A DNA stretch of 64,000 nucleotides from Ceratorhiza oryzae-sativae (GCA_030998015.1 JARWMV010000001.1:186001-250000); one strand, 5' to 3'. Numbered from the stretch's first letter, positions 43,917 through 57,367 are shown. Numbers and translations: made by a program. The notes: generated from the sequence alone by a model not told the origin.

Positions 43917-46470
43917 ATGATGGCTCATTTGGCTCTTTCTCGCAGTGTCTTGTTAACCCTCGCTCTTCATTTTACCCTTGGGTTACCTGCTGGCAAAGAT
44001 ACTTCTACAACGAAATTATCATTACTTTGCGACCCTCTTAAGCAAAACTGCAAATTGATTAGCGTCTGTAGTCAACTAGCGATGAGAGACTCCGATTTTA
44101 CTCACGATGTGTCTTTCAAGATTACGTCCGGCTGTGCTGTTCCAAAAACTGGTGCGGCTCGCTGCGATTCCGAACAGATCTCAGTTGTTGCCCGAAATTA
44201 TGGTAGTTCTTGGAAGAGAGCTGAGGAAGCGCGTGCTTGTAACGCAAAGCATAGTGAAACAGATGTTCCACAAAACTTCCGGCTTTTACCTTGGTCTAAC
44301 GACAACGAGGTGCCCCAACAGACTCCATCACGCATACTCTCACACCTCAACTGGAGGTGAGGCCCCTTGAGAACCTCGTTACTGGGAACTCTTCCAACAG
44401 GGTTGATATTGTATTTTTCTCCGATGGTTGTATGTGAACTTTGACAAATCAACCCGCCCCATATTGATTTAGCTTTAGATACTCTGGATGAGAGAAGCAA
44501 ATTTTACGATGATGCAACTAGGTTGGCTGTTGCCATCACCGTTAATCAGACGTATGCTCCTGTCGCGCCGCTTCTTAATTTTTGGGGTGCGTTCACACCC
44601 AGCGTGGACTCTGGTATTGGTGTCGGAGGAAACCCCAAGGAGTGAGAGTGACTAAACCTCGAGTTTACATTAATAACTGATAGCCACTAACAGTACGGTG
44701 TACGGTTTGTATAGGTGAGAACATGTCTCCGCCTCCTTTCTACAATGTATCATAATATTTCCTATTAAAAGAGACGGTACGGAGCTCCGAGGGGTTTATA
44801 CATCCAAACCAGAGATCGCAGAAGCAGCATGCAAGAGTATGGGTTCCCGATGTAACTACCCCCTACTTCTGGGTGAGTCAGTCTATTTAGCAAAAAGGCT
44901 CACAAAATTTGTTCTAATCAAACGTGATGGGTTTAGGAAATGACCCCCTTTATGGAGGGTGAGCGTCCGTAACTTCGGGAAATTATGAATACGACTTATG
45001 CTTTTGGTATCGCAGCTTGGGTGGGGAATTCACGTTGGTCGCTCCAAACAAACTTACATGATGTGAAGTAATGATATTTTTCTAGCATCTCGACAGCTTC
45101 AGTACTCAATGGTCCACTGGTGCTCAGGTTTGCCCTTGACCTTTGCGAATAACCCCCCGCCTTGTGCATTCATAGTCACTTTTTGTAGACACGAGCTTGG
45201 TCATTCAATCCTTTGGGCCGGCGATGAATATGATGGAAGTGCATATTTTGGCGTGAACGCGGATAAACCTCATAACAGAAGCATTGCTTGGGATCACTGG
45301 CTCTCGGAACCAGCCAAACCTGATAGTACGCGCTTTGTCATCTCAAATCTGCTGCATCACCTGACCTTGGATTTGGTAGCCCCTCCACGTATTGAGCGTA
45401 ACTCGGTGCCGCTGCTCGCCTACCCATGGACCATCCTGAATACAACCAAGCCCTGGTCTACATGGTTCACGTCTGATGGTACATTCAGCTATGCGCTCTT
45501 AAGGTTTTCCCTCTCTGCAGTCCCCGACGCTAAAGCTTTGCGGATCGCATTGGACGGAAAAGCTATTTCTTGGGATGCGAAGCCTGACATCGAGCTCGAT
45601 CGATGGTTCTACGACGTCTGGATCAACGAGAGAAAAGAGGGATTAAGTAATGGGACACACGAGCTATCGTTTGCTCTGCAGGAGGGCGGAATAGACGGTC
45701 TAGCTCAGCTCTGTAGTGTTGAAGTGATCGAGTATGGGAGTCAGAGCGAGTGAGTTTGCGATTCATCTCTTAAGCGAGTTCTGTAATGAATCCATTGATA
45801 GATTTAACTTTGGTGACGGATATGTAGGAGCTTTCCCGACGTGAGCATATTTTTTTTCCATCAAAAACTCCTTTTGATCCGCTGGTAATAATTTATGGCG
45901 TTTAGCTATTCGCCCGAACAATGGGATGAACCCGACCCAGAACCTGACCGAGTCTCCCGTCTCGAATTCAGTTCAGAAACGATCCATTCCTCTCATGGAG
46001 ATGGCTTCGCCGGTCCGGACTGGCCAACGATCTCGTATAGACCTACAAACGAAGGATGTTTGATGCGGCAGGTCGCCATGCCCGACTTCTGTGTGGTCTG
46101 CACGGAGCACCTCTGGCTTCGTTTGTTGGGACGAGTCAACCTGATCGACGATGTCATCGTGTCTTCGACTTGCTCTTCTATGGGGAATGAGGTTCACATG
46201 ACTATCGATGTGTCCTTGATACCTCTTGCACACCTCCGCTCGCCTCTTGGGGCCGCATATATACAGCGCAAGGGTGTTGAAGAGGCATATAGCTTGCGCT
46301 GGCTTGAAGGAGGGATAGAAATTGAAACCTGGCGTAACTTAACCACCGTGCAGGTCCAATGCGGTACCAGGACGACCTACGAGGTCGAGGCGACTTTTAC
46401 CAGCAGCGAGATCAGGAAGGATGAAAATAGACATACGGTGGGAAGGAGGCAGGTGATCATAGGCATGTAA
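43917..46470 (+). CDS. Secreted zinc metallopeptidase, M64 (IgA peptidase-like)
   Basis: Start at 43917 (MMAHLALSRSVLLTLALHFTL) with a clear signal peptide. About ten exons with short GT-AG introns. Exon 1 ends near 44234 and splices to SITHTLTPQLEVRPLEN, then VDIVFFSDGYTLDERSKFYD, TYAPVAPLLNFWGAFTPSVD, YGLYRDGTELRGVYTSKPEI, GNDPLYGGLGGEFT and VLNGPLVL. The zinc site HELGH is at 45190-45204, followed by SILWAGDEYDG (the HExxH-x8-D-type site of M64). The C-terminal half is a beta-rich domain (WFYDVWINERKEGLSNGTHE...) with two further introns, ending ...RRQVIIGM with TAA at 46468-46470. Every exon joins in frame, so the gene looks functional despite lying 0.6 kb from the repeat block. Substrate unknown; bacterial members cut IgA, fungal ones are uncharacterised to my knowledge. 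Confidence 0.87.
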
Positions 46471-47648
46471 CATATGGGAATCTTGCGAGTGTAGCCGTTT
46501 TTCTTATCTCTTGACTTGTTCTGTCCAATGGAATCTTGTTCACCTTCTGTTAATCGGCCAGACGAAGGCGCCAGTAGTGGTGCTGAAGATGTGCTGGTTG
46601 GTTAATTGTTTGCTCAAGACGGTTTTTGGTTGGACGTAGTAGGGTTTTCGAGGCGAACCCTGGCGAGCGCATAGGATTTTCTGATTCATCGATAACTCGG
46701 ATAATAAATACTAATATTACATGTTACCGCCCCATTTGCACATCTTCTGACCCGTGCGACTCTGTGCCGGCTGAAATGCTTCGAAAGGATGACCGTGTTC
46801 CACGAAGCACTCCAAGGATACAAAATTCACTTCATTGAAACCGACCGCTATTGTTTATTCATTCAAACAGCCATCTTGACCTTCGGTCTCCATTCGGTGT
46901 TTACCAGGTTGTGGAATGTGTGAATATGTTGGGTGCACAAGAGACCTTGTATTCGAGGTCATATATATATTTACAGGTGAACTGGGCTGACTCGTGTGAT
47001 GATTAATACGGATTCGACGACTTGTGGACATCGCACGGCGCGTACCGTCCACACCGGAGGGAGTGAGGGACCTAGTGCGAAGTGGTGAGGGAAACCGGGG
47101 GACCGAGCCGCGGGCGAACTTGCGGGTCGGATGGCCAGCGAACGGTAGCCAGCGTGAGGCGGGATGGTGGGTAGGAGAAAATGAAAGAAAAACGGGCACG
47201 CAAGGGACTTGGATGAGGTCAGTGCGGGACTCTGGTATGCACGTAATACACTGTTTTTCAGGGAGCCCGGACAGACCTCGTGGCCCATCCGCGTATCCGC
47301 GGATAAGACTGGGCTGTATGCCTCCGCAAGTTGCAGTGTAAAGCCACTATTACTCAAAATCAAGTTTTCACCTTGAGCCATAGCCTGGCCAAGCGCAACT
47401 GCGTCACCATTCCAAATTCATTTCTGCAAACAAAAAACCTTCCTAATCGAGATGCAACCCCTTGGCTCCGGCAAAGACACAGGCAAGATTCTACTGCCTC
47501 CACAACAGTAACGCCATCTCGAAGGGAAACTCGAAAATTTGTCAGACGGATGCTATTATATTCACAAAAAAAACAGTAACATTATGCCCGGTTCGGAAAC
47601 ACCAGCTACAGAGTAATCGGTACGTATGATAACATCGATTTGGATCAA
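46471..47648. other. Intergenic region between convergent genes
   Basis: About 1.2 kb between the M64 peptidase stop and the P450 stop. A GC-rich part near 47020-47330 has open frames on both strands (105 and 136 codons) without motifs; they appear to be chance frames. No RNA gene or repeat recognised. Confidence 0.45.
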
Positions 47649-50021
47649 TCATAGACTTTGCTCCCTCTTCGTATACTTCACGTAAAAGACTTCATCTTTA
47701 GGGCGAGCCTACAGTCTCCGAGGTCAAACCCCAAGCGTCATATGGTGAATTAGCAGCGCATACCTGGTAAAGGTTGTTCCGATCTGGGACCGTAGTGGAT
47801 GGATCTGGGCGGACTCCTTTCGAGTTGACGATTTCGTAATCATACTACAAGGCAAGGGAGGCTCGATCAATCACGAATGTACGTTGATAACGAGGCGTGC
47901 GAACCTGAGACAGAACATGGCACAAATCACCTTAATTTCATACTGGGCAAAACGGCGTCCTAAGCAAGGGTGACGGCCAACACCTGAACAGAATTCAGCC
48001 ACGGGGTCTCAATGAAATGCTGCTCAATATTTACCCCATCCCAGAAATGCGTGGTACTGCGACTTGTCTTGCCCTTCAGCGTATCGATTTGGGTTAAACC
48101 TGAGAGTAGACGTGAATATGTGGCCCAGATTAACAGCTTAAAACGCACTTGGTAGGCTCTGGATAATCTCGGGATCGCTATGCGTTTCACCCACCAAGTA
48201 TACCAAGAACGAGCTACAGACTCTAATTTCAGAAGAGAGGAACCAGAGTCTCAGCACAGCGACTTGCCCGTTCGGAACAACCTTTCCGGCAACTTCCAAG
48301 TCGCCTTTTATGACACGACGCAGAAGGGCGCCTGACACGATCAAGCTGAAAGAAATGGATCAGGAGTTACAACAATAATCGAAAGGTCCACCTACCGAAT
48401 TGTCTCGCGAAGACAGACCTTTACGATTCACGGTTCAGCATGTGAACAGATGAAGCCGATCGAGATCGCACACTCACTTCGAGGACTGGCATTTCATTTT
48501 CCCAAACCTCAGGCGGTATTTCCGAAAAGCGTTCAGCTGTGGAAGAATAGCCTCGTGACACAGGTGCATATTTGTCGAGCAACGATTTAAGCTCTTCTAC
48601 CACCTTGGCCTTCCATTGGGGTTCTTGGTCAAGGAAAATGAAAATCCAGGCGCTCATGAGGCCACTGTTGATAATTCCAGCAAATAAGGTGCCCATAACA
48701 AACTTTAAGCCGATTATTACCGGTGTGAACAGTATCTCGTTGTGATTTGACGAACCTGTATTATATCAGCAGTTGAATCGCCCAATTCCATGAGTACTTG
48801 AAGAGCGTCGTCCTCCCGGCGGCCCTCCGTTTGCCTCGCTTTGATGATCCCATCAAACCACTAGTAACTATATTCTGTGTGTAAGATATATAGCCCATAG
48901 AGAGTAATAGAAACCGACGCTCACATCTCAGTTGTTGCCTCAGTCTTTAGACGTTTCGCTGAGGATGGAAGACGGGGTAAAAGCACTGTTGTGGGTGTAG
49001 ATCCCTTTTCGACTAGCCAGTAGAGCTTCTCCATCCTCTGACAGCTTTCGACTGAATCAGCTATCTCACGGCATGCAGCGGCACGGATAGTTAGTTGGAA
49101 AACGATCGAGTAGATATCCTCGAATGGATCAAACTTCCCACTCGTACCCCACTTGACCATATTGCGTTCCAGATCGGACATGAACAGAGGGGTCACTAGT
49201 ATGTGCCAGGGTAAGCACGAGGGAGCCGCATATATAAGCCTAATCGCACTTACAGGCAGCAAGACGATCCATGCGAAGCAGGGGAGTAAAACGGCGGACA
49301 AACCAAGAGGCTTGTGCTTGGTCATCCATAATCTCTACGTCCTGAACAACGTCTTTCACATTCGGAGACTAAAGTAGGTTCGTTGGCTTAGTAACATAAA
49401 TGAGACCAAGAAGAGCTACGCCACGTACGCCACCAAATAATAGCCGGTATCTAAAGGGGTTGGATTCAGTACAGAAACCGTTCTCATAGTTCATAATACA
49501 TACCCCTCAGTAAAACTCAAGTCTCTTCGATCAAAAAAGGCCTTCCGAGCCTCTTCGCCACGAACCGCAACGACGTTGTGCTAGAGAGGGCCGCGATTAG
49601 AGTCCGATGATCCCACACAAAATAGCTTTCTACTAACGTGAAGAATGTTAAAACCAAACACTGACTCGGAGGTTTTTTTAAATCCCTCCAAGATGAAGTC
49701 TGGTAGTCAAAGGCCATGCTCAGCGATATATATGTGTTAGCAATGCGATTCCATACCATGTCGTCTGAGAAGGTAGAAGGGGCATTAGCGACAACACTAC
49801 GTGCGGTGGCGAAAGCTTACTGACTTGGTAAAGAATGACCACTGACCGACCACAGGCCACCCACGAAGCTTTTTGATATCGCTACTATTAGCTGTTAGGA
49901 AATACCATAGGAGAGCAGCGCCAAGAGCAGCGCTCGCTCCTGCCACAGCCTGAGGGCTAGTAACTGCCGCGACGAGCTCAGGATGGTGAGTTTCAAAGTA
50001 TCGAGGAATGGAGATATTCAT
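47649..50021 (-). CDS. Cytochrome P450 monooxygenase (CYP51/CYP7-like haem motif)
   Basis: Start Met at 50021 (MNISIPRYFETHHPELVAAV) with a hydrophobic anchor (residues about 25-48, ALGAALLWYFL). Proline-poor hinge RGWPVVGQWSFF. Exons then read NVVAVRGEEARKAFFDRRDL, SFTEG, VEIMDDQAQASWFVRRFTPL and MVKWGTSGKFDPFEDIYSIV. The I-helix is GTLFAGIINSGLMSAWIFIF (no AGxxT; Ala-Gly-Ile-Ile-Asn instead), K-helix ETIR near 48350. The haem signature WGVGRHPCLG lies near 47966-48000, across a splice site, with the cysteine ligand present and Trp for the usual Phe. The end reads VFYVKYTKREQSL with TGA at 47649-47651. The GxHPCxG form is typical of CYP51/CYP7/CYP39-type P450s. About a dozen short introns; appears intact. 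Confidence 0.86.
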
Positions 50022-50810
50022 GATGGCTCGAGTTGAGAATTGGAGATGCAAGAGATGGGGCAACAGCGAGGGGGATTTATACTCTTCGCTGGTCTGGTGA
50101 GTTAGCCTCATGTTCCCTGGGCTACACGCTGTTACTAATTAAAGAACGAAGAGTGGCTTTCAATCGGACATCGCGCGACGACGGGGCCCGAGAACCACAG
50201 AACCCGCATATCAGCGCGGTTATAGAAGACCCGAGAAAAAGAGACTCGGCAAGTATGGGACTTCTGGGGGGTCTCCTGCGGAGCCACGTGACCGCTGGCA
50301 CGGTTCTCGTTGATCCGCCCCAACTACTCGAGCCACGCCCGCAACTCTGGGAAAGAGATGCTGCGGTCGAGCCGATAGCACGTCGCCGCTCCATTCTGTC
50401 CTGACAAATAAGACATAGCCCAATATTTGGACCGGATTGTATGCGGACTGGTGGGCTAGTGCCGCCGGCTCTCCCTCACATCAAGAGGCGCTCCCCATCC
50501 AGGGGTATGCGCGTCGTCCAATGAACAAGGAAGCAGAGGGGCAGTGGATCTCGTGATCCTTATCTCCAGGAAGCGAAAGCGACCTTGGCATACATATCGT
50601 AAGACACAAGCCTGGTGTACCAGACAAAACGAACTGCTTGCTAAGCGCGAACACGTCATCCAGTGCGGCCAAGCCAACATCGTGTGAGCAAAGAGGATTT
50701 CCTTGCCTGACCCCTGGGAACAGATACGACAGCGCATTACTAGAAATGGGTCGGTACATTGTACTGGCACATTTCCTCCCTTCGTCACGGCTAGACCTCT
50801 TCAACGTGCT
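50022..50810. other. Intergenic region between the P450 gene and its decayed copy
   Basis: 789 bp. Contains the promoter of the intact P450. GC-rich open frames on both strands (up to 123 codons) lack motifs. No similarity to the P450 coding region was noticed, so the N-terminal half of the decayed copy is not here. Confidence 0.4.
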
Positions 50811-52010
50811 TATCCCATATGCAACCCCTGCTCTCTCTTCGTATACTGGATGTAAAATGTTTCACCCTTGGGTAGTACCCAATATTTTCTTGTGAGAACA
50901 AGGTGAATGCCAATGCAAGGCACATCTACCTGGTACAAGATGTTTTGGACCAGGAACATCGTCCCTGGATTGCGTCTATTACGCATCGGGCCGACTATCG
51001 CATAATCGTACTGCAAAAGTATCGTAATACAATGAAAGGCTTGTGAGATGAGTGAAAAGTAATTGACTGAGGATAAGAACATGGCACAAATAGCCTTGAT
51101 TTCATGCTGGCCGAGTCGGTTTCCAGCACAAGGGTGACGCTCAGCACCTATGGGGAAAGGCTTTCGGCACAAGCCTGTTAAATACAGCCTTCAACGACTC
51201 ACCCCTGGCCAAGGGTGCCTCTAGTTTGCCCGTTATCTAGGTTTTGTTCAAACCTACCCGGATCGAATCCAGCACGTGCTACTGAATATATGCGGATCGA
51301 AGAACATCTTCGAAGGCTAACTCGCTTGGTTCGAGATCAACTTCCGGGTTATTGTGTATTCCGCTCATTGGATATACCAAGAAAGCACTTAAAACTTTAG
51401 AGCAGGTTGCACTATGGCAGCTGGCCGAGACTCACCCATTTGGAATTTCCTGGTCTTCAAAGTTTATATCACCATGGATAATGCGCGCAGGGCAGCAATC
51501 CAAAGGTTCATTCGTAAATCAGATGTAGAGGCAGGATCGACCCTCTTGGCCACGCGCAAACAGAGCTGACAACAATTCAATGACTATGGTGCTCGCATTT
51601 AACCGAGGCACCCACTTCCAACGTGGGCATCTCGTTCTCCCAGGTTTTCGGCGGAGCACCCGAAAACCGCTCAGCGGTCAAGAATCAGCCTCCAGAGACG
51701 GGTGCGTACCCATCGAGCAGTGGCTGGAGCTGGTTGGCAACTTGTACCCGTCACTTTGGTGCCTGATCGAGATAGATGAAAATCCAAGCGCTTATCAAAG
51801 TAGTATAGACGATGCCCGCAAATAAAGCGTTGAGAATAAACTATGATTTTACGGGCCAACAATGCGAACTAAAAGTGATATGTCATAGAACGCACCCGAG
51901 TCACTCTGCCGGCCGAGTCACCCAAGTCTAGGACACCCTGTATTGCGTCCCGTGCACGCGTGTTGTCTCGCTGACGAGCTTTGATGATGTCATCGATCCA
52001 GCTGTACCTA
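50811..52010 (-). pseudogene. Cytochrome P450 pseudogene, C-terminal half, paralogue of the neighbour
   Basis: Minus-strand fragments align in order with the intact P450: SWIDDIIKARQRDNTRARDA (52000 region; intact gene has WFDGIIKARQ), ALFAGIVYTTLISAWIFIYL near 51770-51830 (I-helix), ENEMP near 51620-51640, haem region GAERHPCAGNRLGQHEIK near 51095-51150, and YIQYTKREQGLHMG with a stop at 50811-50813. In-frame stops and lost splice sites lie between (for example near 51690). The cysteine ligand is kept, but the N-terminal half is not found upstream. Head-to-tail tandem duplicate that decayed. Confidence 0.78.
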
Positions 52011-53013
52011 CTTCCGACATCACGAAGAGTCATAATATTCGTATCGCCAATGCGTCAGGATTAAAATTATTGGAACATAAGTGTATCGCTATCACTCAGC
52101 GTTTCATCTGCTATACCCGAGGCCAGACCATAAACAGTAGTGGTCAATGACCACACGTCCATCCCATGGAAACACAACCATCCTCCTATGATTTTTTTTA
52201 CTTACCACCCTCCCAACATTTGAGAGGTGACGCAATACTGTTATGGTGAGCTTGGGAATGTGGATGGCAAGTGTTTTGTGTCGGATTCCTATATATCATC
52301 ATCAGCCCCGCTTGTCTCAGAACAGATGCATACTAAAGACAGTGCCTGGGAACATCGGCCGTTGTCTTTGACTTGCGGTCGAAAAACGACCGAGCTGTAG
52401 GCTTCAAGCCAAGAAAATCATATCCTTGCCGATTTTACAACCGAGAGAATTTGTCCTTGACTGAACACACTCGAAATGCAGTCGGCTATATGTGCCCAAT
52501 ATTCCTTGGACGTTTCTTTCAAGGCAATGGAATGCTGGGGCGTGATCGAATTGCACTTGATAACATGTTAGCCGCAAGCCTGAGCGCCGAGTTTTGCGGA
52601 AATACGTAGTTTTCATGACTGAGGCTCGAGTGCCACGCTCTTTCTCAGGTTGTCATAAAACACACGCCCGGGAGTGATGGTTTGGGCCACGCGTATATGG
52701 TTCTAGTATCCCAACTACTCTATAAACTATCATCTAAACTACCCTATAACTGATTCAAATATGTACCAACTAAGCAATTGTGCGACACTGAAACTGACAC
52801 AGTGCACAGCCCGTACGCCCACTTCTGTTCTCGATGGCAGGTTGGTTTTGGTAAAGGAATAAATATGTATTTCAGTAATGTCAGCTTCATTGAACTTCGT
52901 GCTCATAGAGAACAAATGGCTCCCGAGAGACGATCCTATATCCATGCTTTGATATGCAAACAGAACGGGTTTCAATTGATTAAAAGGTCAACCAAAGACC
53001 GCTTTACCCCTAT
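52011..53013. other. Intergenic region, no gene seen
   Basis: About 1 kb between the P450 pseudogene and the stop of the tomosyn/Sro7 gene. Only short frames on both strands. A T8 run near 52191. The missing N-terminal half of the P450 duplicate was not recognised here. Confidence 0.45.
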
Positions 53014-56000
53014 TTAAAAACCAAACCAGCGCTTCGCGCTCTGCTGTGCGGCAAGGCGCTTCGCCTGCGCAGATAAACAAATGAACAGCCATCAGCCGCG
53101 AGGTCTTTGTACAATGCAAGCCTGACCCACCTGCGAGGCCATATCCCTGCTAGCAGCCTCCAAGTGCCCGAATCGCTCCTCCAGTCCAGACAACATTTCG
53201 CTAATGCACATAGGGTCAAGTTATGGAACTGAGGCTTGACCAGCGTGTGGAAAAGGCTATGCACGTACCCTCGTTCTGAAACGGCCGCCGCAAGTCTGGA
53301 GTATACATCGTCCCGCCCCGTTGCATTTGCAGCGCGCGCAGTGCTCGACGTTGCCCTGACCGAAGTGATCGGCTCGACGGGGGCCTTTTCGGCTGGGACA
53401 TATTTCGGTTTCCGGGCCTTTGGTGGTGGACGTTCTGGTCCAGCCACTGCGCATACATCCATCAATGTATTATTCCATGAGTGAACAATTTCACTTACAA
53501 AGCGCATCGATTTCGCTCCCAGCCTTGGTCCTCGCGCTCCATAACCATGACACGAGCCCTGACGTCTCGGGAGGTTCTGGCTTGTCGCGCATGACAGGCG
53601 CTGGTATACCAAAATCTACCCGCGGGAGTTGGGCCCGGCTGAAATTCATAATCGTCAAGTGCTCGACCATGTGACGGTCTGATATGGTTAAAAAGTCGCC
53701 ATGAGAGTCTGAGCTTGCATGTCGGACCGGGTGACTGTACAACTCATGGTAAGCAATCAAACGACCAGCTCGTCCCACACGTACCCGATGGAGAACGAGT
53801 TCAGCCTCTCCAGACGCGGCAGGGAATATATCGTTCCTTCACCATCGCACTCTAGCACGACGACCGCCGCCTCTCCTATGAAGATTAGATCAACTGGCGC
53901 CCATCTCGGCGGCGGGGCTCATCAAGGACGGTCCGTACCCTGAATATCGAGAACGTCGATACACACCACCTCTTTCCCACCCTTGCGCTCTACGCCAGAA
54001 ATCTCTCGTCCAAGCACTCCGGCATAAGTTCGTAGCCTATTCTGGCTCGCCGCAACCCAAACACACGGGTCCCATCGAGCACCATCATCCCCCGCCATGA
54101 TTCGATCCAACCCCGCCGCGTCGGGATCGCACGTATGACCCGAGGTCGCATCGATCACCGCGCTAAATATCGGTCGGGAGAGCGAGGAATGCTTGACCGT
54201 CTTGGGCTGGCTCCGACAAGACCAGTTCGAGTTCCTGCCAGCAGGCGGTGACAGGGTGAATATACGAGTTAGTCCCGATTCGGTGGTTCCCAACAGATGT
54301 ACATCAAATGGCTGATCTGCAAGCGTCTGTCAGTGATCGGGATCGACAGGGTCGTGAACCAAGTGAGCATCATGCCTTCTGCCAGTGAGCACTGGACCCA
54401 TTTGAACACTTTGACTGGACCATCTTGAGCCGATTTTCTCCCATGTTCAACGTGAGGTTCATATCGTAGCACAATATCTGGGCCGCGAAGATCGACGATT
54501 ACGGTCGAACAATCCTCGTATGCAACCGCCAAGAAGCCTGTAAAGCCTGGGCTTAATATGTAACCGATAGAATGGCATTAGTTCACCTACCAACATCGCT
54601 CAACGCAGCACATGTCACCTCCCCCCTCATCGTTTCCACGATACCACATACTGGCCTAAATTTTTCTTCGTCTTCAAAGCTCATCGGACCCAAGTCAACC
54701 AGGCCATCTCCAACCGGCCGAGCTTCAAACGGAACAGGCGTGCCGGCTTTTGCAAACTTGTATGCCAAAACCCATCCTTGCCCTAGAACAACGGCGCATT
54801 CAAGCGATGTGGGGGCGAAATGGACAGAGCGAACATGGCCATCGGGGCGTCGAAATCCCGACAACAGAGGATGGGACAGCGTCCAATGCGGGTCTATGTC
54901 CAGGTTTGGCAACGATTGAGGATGTTCGAAGCGTAATGGGGTGGGCTTCAAGAGCAATTGGGAGCTTATATCATAGAATCGGACAATGTTATCACCATGA
55001 ATGGCCACCATGATCCGGCTAGCTTCAAACTAGGATGAAAATGAATTAGCGATCGCCTGATGTGGACGGTCGAGAACTCACTTTGGCCATCTTCTTTTGC
55101 CCTTCAATATCGGGATCAGCCAGTCCAGCCCGCAGCCAGGTCAGCCTATCGCGCTCCACGTCCTTCGTGACCTGCTGCTTGTCATCCTCTCCAAAGGACC
55201 TCTGGACAGTATCCTGAACGAGCCAACCTAATCCGCTCTTCGACACGACTTGAAGCGTAGCCTCCACCAGATCCGTCATCATAATCTCCACAGGCAACCT
55301 GCTCGGACTCGGCTGGGTGAAAACAGGTCGAGCATCCAAGACAGCCTGAGATGGTTTCAAGCTCGAGGCGCCCACCCCGACCTCTTCGGCAGGAATGGTG
55401 CAGAGCGATCCAACAGTGTCGACAAAAGTGGAAGGCGGATGCTGTTTGACTCGGATTGTCCGTCTCCCGTCTGGCGTGGATTTTGTGACCAACATCTGAC
55501 CGTGTTCGGCGATCACGAGAATGTCCTCGACGGTGAATGTGGGATTGGTGAGAAGCTCGGCATACGCAGTTGGCGTCACACTCGCGATCAATGCATCACG
55601 CAAGGCAGGATTCGAGTCGAGACCTTCTGCGGTTACCGTGGTATTCGCTGGCGAGACAAACGGAGGGAAATACAAGCAAGGTATGCCGGGGGGCGTAGAC
55701 GGCTGCAACCCGCCGAGTACTGTGAGGTAAGAACCCTTTGCCGATGGAGGAGAACTAGGGGCAGGCGTTTCGGGGTCCAGACGAGTTTATAGATTGGTTC
55801 ATGGGTTGGAGGGTGAGAAGTGGTGGGAGGGAGAGCGGCGGCAGCAGCAAACGCTTCGAAATCAACCTTGTGGACCCCAGCTCGATCTACCGTCCGAACG
55901 TCGAGCGGTTTATCCTCTTCCTCGACGGACCAGAAGGATATGCAACCGTCCATATGGCCTAAGCAACATGATTAGACGATACGGAAAGCTCGAGTCGCAT

Positions 56001-57045
56001 CAGAAATATACACACCGACTGCAAACAACCGGCCATCAGGATGCCATGCAACGCATGTTGGCGGCGGGTTTCTCTCCTCCATCAGCATGGGAGACCTGTC
56101 GGGCTGCAGTATAGCTCCAGGTGCGCCGGGAAGCAAAGACAAAGCATAGTGGCTGGACGGTTTCTGGTCCGTGAGGTTCCAAATAACGATTCCACGCTCG
56201 TACCCAACGAGGAGCAGATTGAGATCCCGGGGGTGTATGGCCAGATCGATGACCATCGGCGGAGGCAGGACGTCAAATGAAGGCGAGGCAGGCGAAGAGG
56301 GTAAAACGCCCGAGCGATGCAATATTGCTTCGTGCTTCTGCCATGCGTTCGGAATGGTATAGGGAGAGAGCTGTATTCGGTCGACGTCAAATGTGAACGT
56401 ACGCCCCGACTTGAGACCAAGGAAAGCCTGACGGAATGGTGTCATGAATTTACGTTACAGCCAAGGAAGCACGAGGACGAACGTGCGAATGGTACACAGA
56501 TGTAGCCATGCAGCTAAAATTTGCACAGTTGAATTATCGGTGCGGCATCGCAACGGATGGTACTCACTTGACAACGTCTCCGATGTGCTGTGAGCCTTCA
56601 AAGATGGGCGGACCGCCCGAGGCTAATGACCATATATGGAGCTTGTTTCTTGTATCTATTGGGCTGGTGTTAATGAGCAATCTGATTGGGGCGAACGGCA
56701 CATGCCACATGCGACCAGCCGAGTTCCAGACATGGCAAAATCCCAGGTGTTTGACGCTAGCGTCTGCTGCGGTTCCCTGGAGCTGGAGACGGTGTGTTGC
56801 AGCCGGTGCGCCAAACACATATACATGTCCCCTGTCCGTGGCTGGGGCCGTCAGTAGACGACCACGGCCAGATGTATTCACTGACCGACCGCAAGTAAGC
56901 CGCCGACGGCATCTGCAGCAAGGACGGCTATTTCGCCCCAAAGTCCAACTTGCTTGAGGATTCCGTATTTCCAGGCATCGCGGTCTCTGAGAGAGACGGA
57001 TATGTCTTCGGTGACTTCCTTATTGTGTCCTCGGATGAAGTCCAT
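53014..57045 (-). CDS. Tomosyn/Sro7/Lgl family WD40 protein with C-terminal R-SNARE motif
   Basis: Regulator of exocytosis: family members bind plasma-membrane Qa-SNAREs (and Sec4/Sec9 in yeast). The start is Met at 57045 (MDFIRGHNKEVTEDISVSLR), then DRDAWKYGILKQVGLWGEIA and a beta-propeller with Lgl-type repeats: DRGHVYVFG, KLHIWSLASGGP, LGLKSGRTFTFDVDRIQLSP, LLLVGYERGIVIWNLTD, TCVAWHPDGRLFAVG, DGCISFWSVEE. The second propeller follows (HGDNIVRFYDISSQLL; GTTESGLTRIFTLSPP). The tail has a Pro/Lys-rich linker (ERPPPKARKPKYVPAEKAPV) and a C-terminal R-SNARE-like helix (GRDDVYSRLAAAVSERG, then EMLSGLEERFGHLEAAS). The last exon is AKRLAAQQSAKRWFGF with TAA at 53014-53016. About 1,100 residues in a dozen or more exons. 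Yeast Sro7 lacks the clear SNARE tail, so this is closer to tomosyn. Confidence 0.9.
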
Positions 57046-57367
57046 GCCTCATGGGTGGCGATGGTTGTCCAGAGTGGGGCGCGGAACCGGCGGTTGGAAA
57101 TAGATGGGGGCTGCATCTGGCGCCGGGCGGCTAATGCTCCCTTGTTGCCCGAAAGAGCCAGGCTCAGGCATCCAAGGCCGTGCCTTCCGGACATCGTAGG
57201 ACGTCGCTCCTATGTCAACTCCGTGTGTCGGACGCCAACACCCACCAACAAATGCGACTCATGTGCTACTTAAGCCCGTTGCCTCTCTTCACACCGTCTC
57301 AGCCTCCACGAGGATTGCCCCTTACGGTCGTTTAAGTAGTCCCCCCCGCTCTCCTTTTCCCACAGCC
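57046..57367. promoter_or_regulatory. Divergent promoter region
   Basis: 322 bp between divergent starts (tomosyn-like gene on minus, Ser-rich gene on plus). Pyrimidine-rich tracts (GCCTCTCTTCACACCGTCTC, near 57282) precede the plus-strand ATG, as is common for fungal promoters. Confidence 0.45.

Noticed and set aside
45109..45189. Met at 45109 as a separate gene start for the metallopeptidase core
   Set aside because: The codons before HELGH lie in an intron; splicing joins VLNGPLVL directly to RHELGH, so it belongs to the gene starting at 43917.
50481..50804. 107-codon minus-strand ORF between the P450 genes
   Set aside because: No motif, no similarity to the neighbouring P450, and an overlapping frame of similar length on the same strand; looks like chance in GC-rich sequence.
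55250..55792. 180-codon plus-strand ORF within the tomosyn-like gene
   Set aside because: Antisense shadow of a well supported coding exon on the minus strand.
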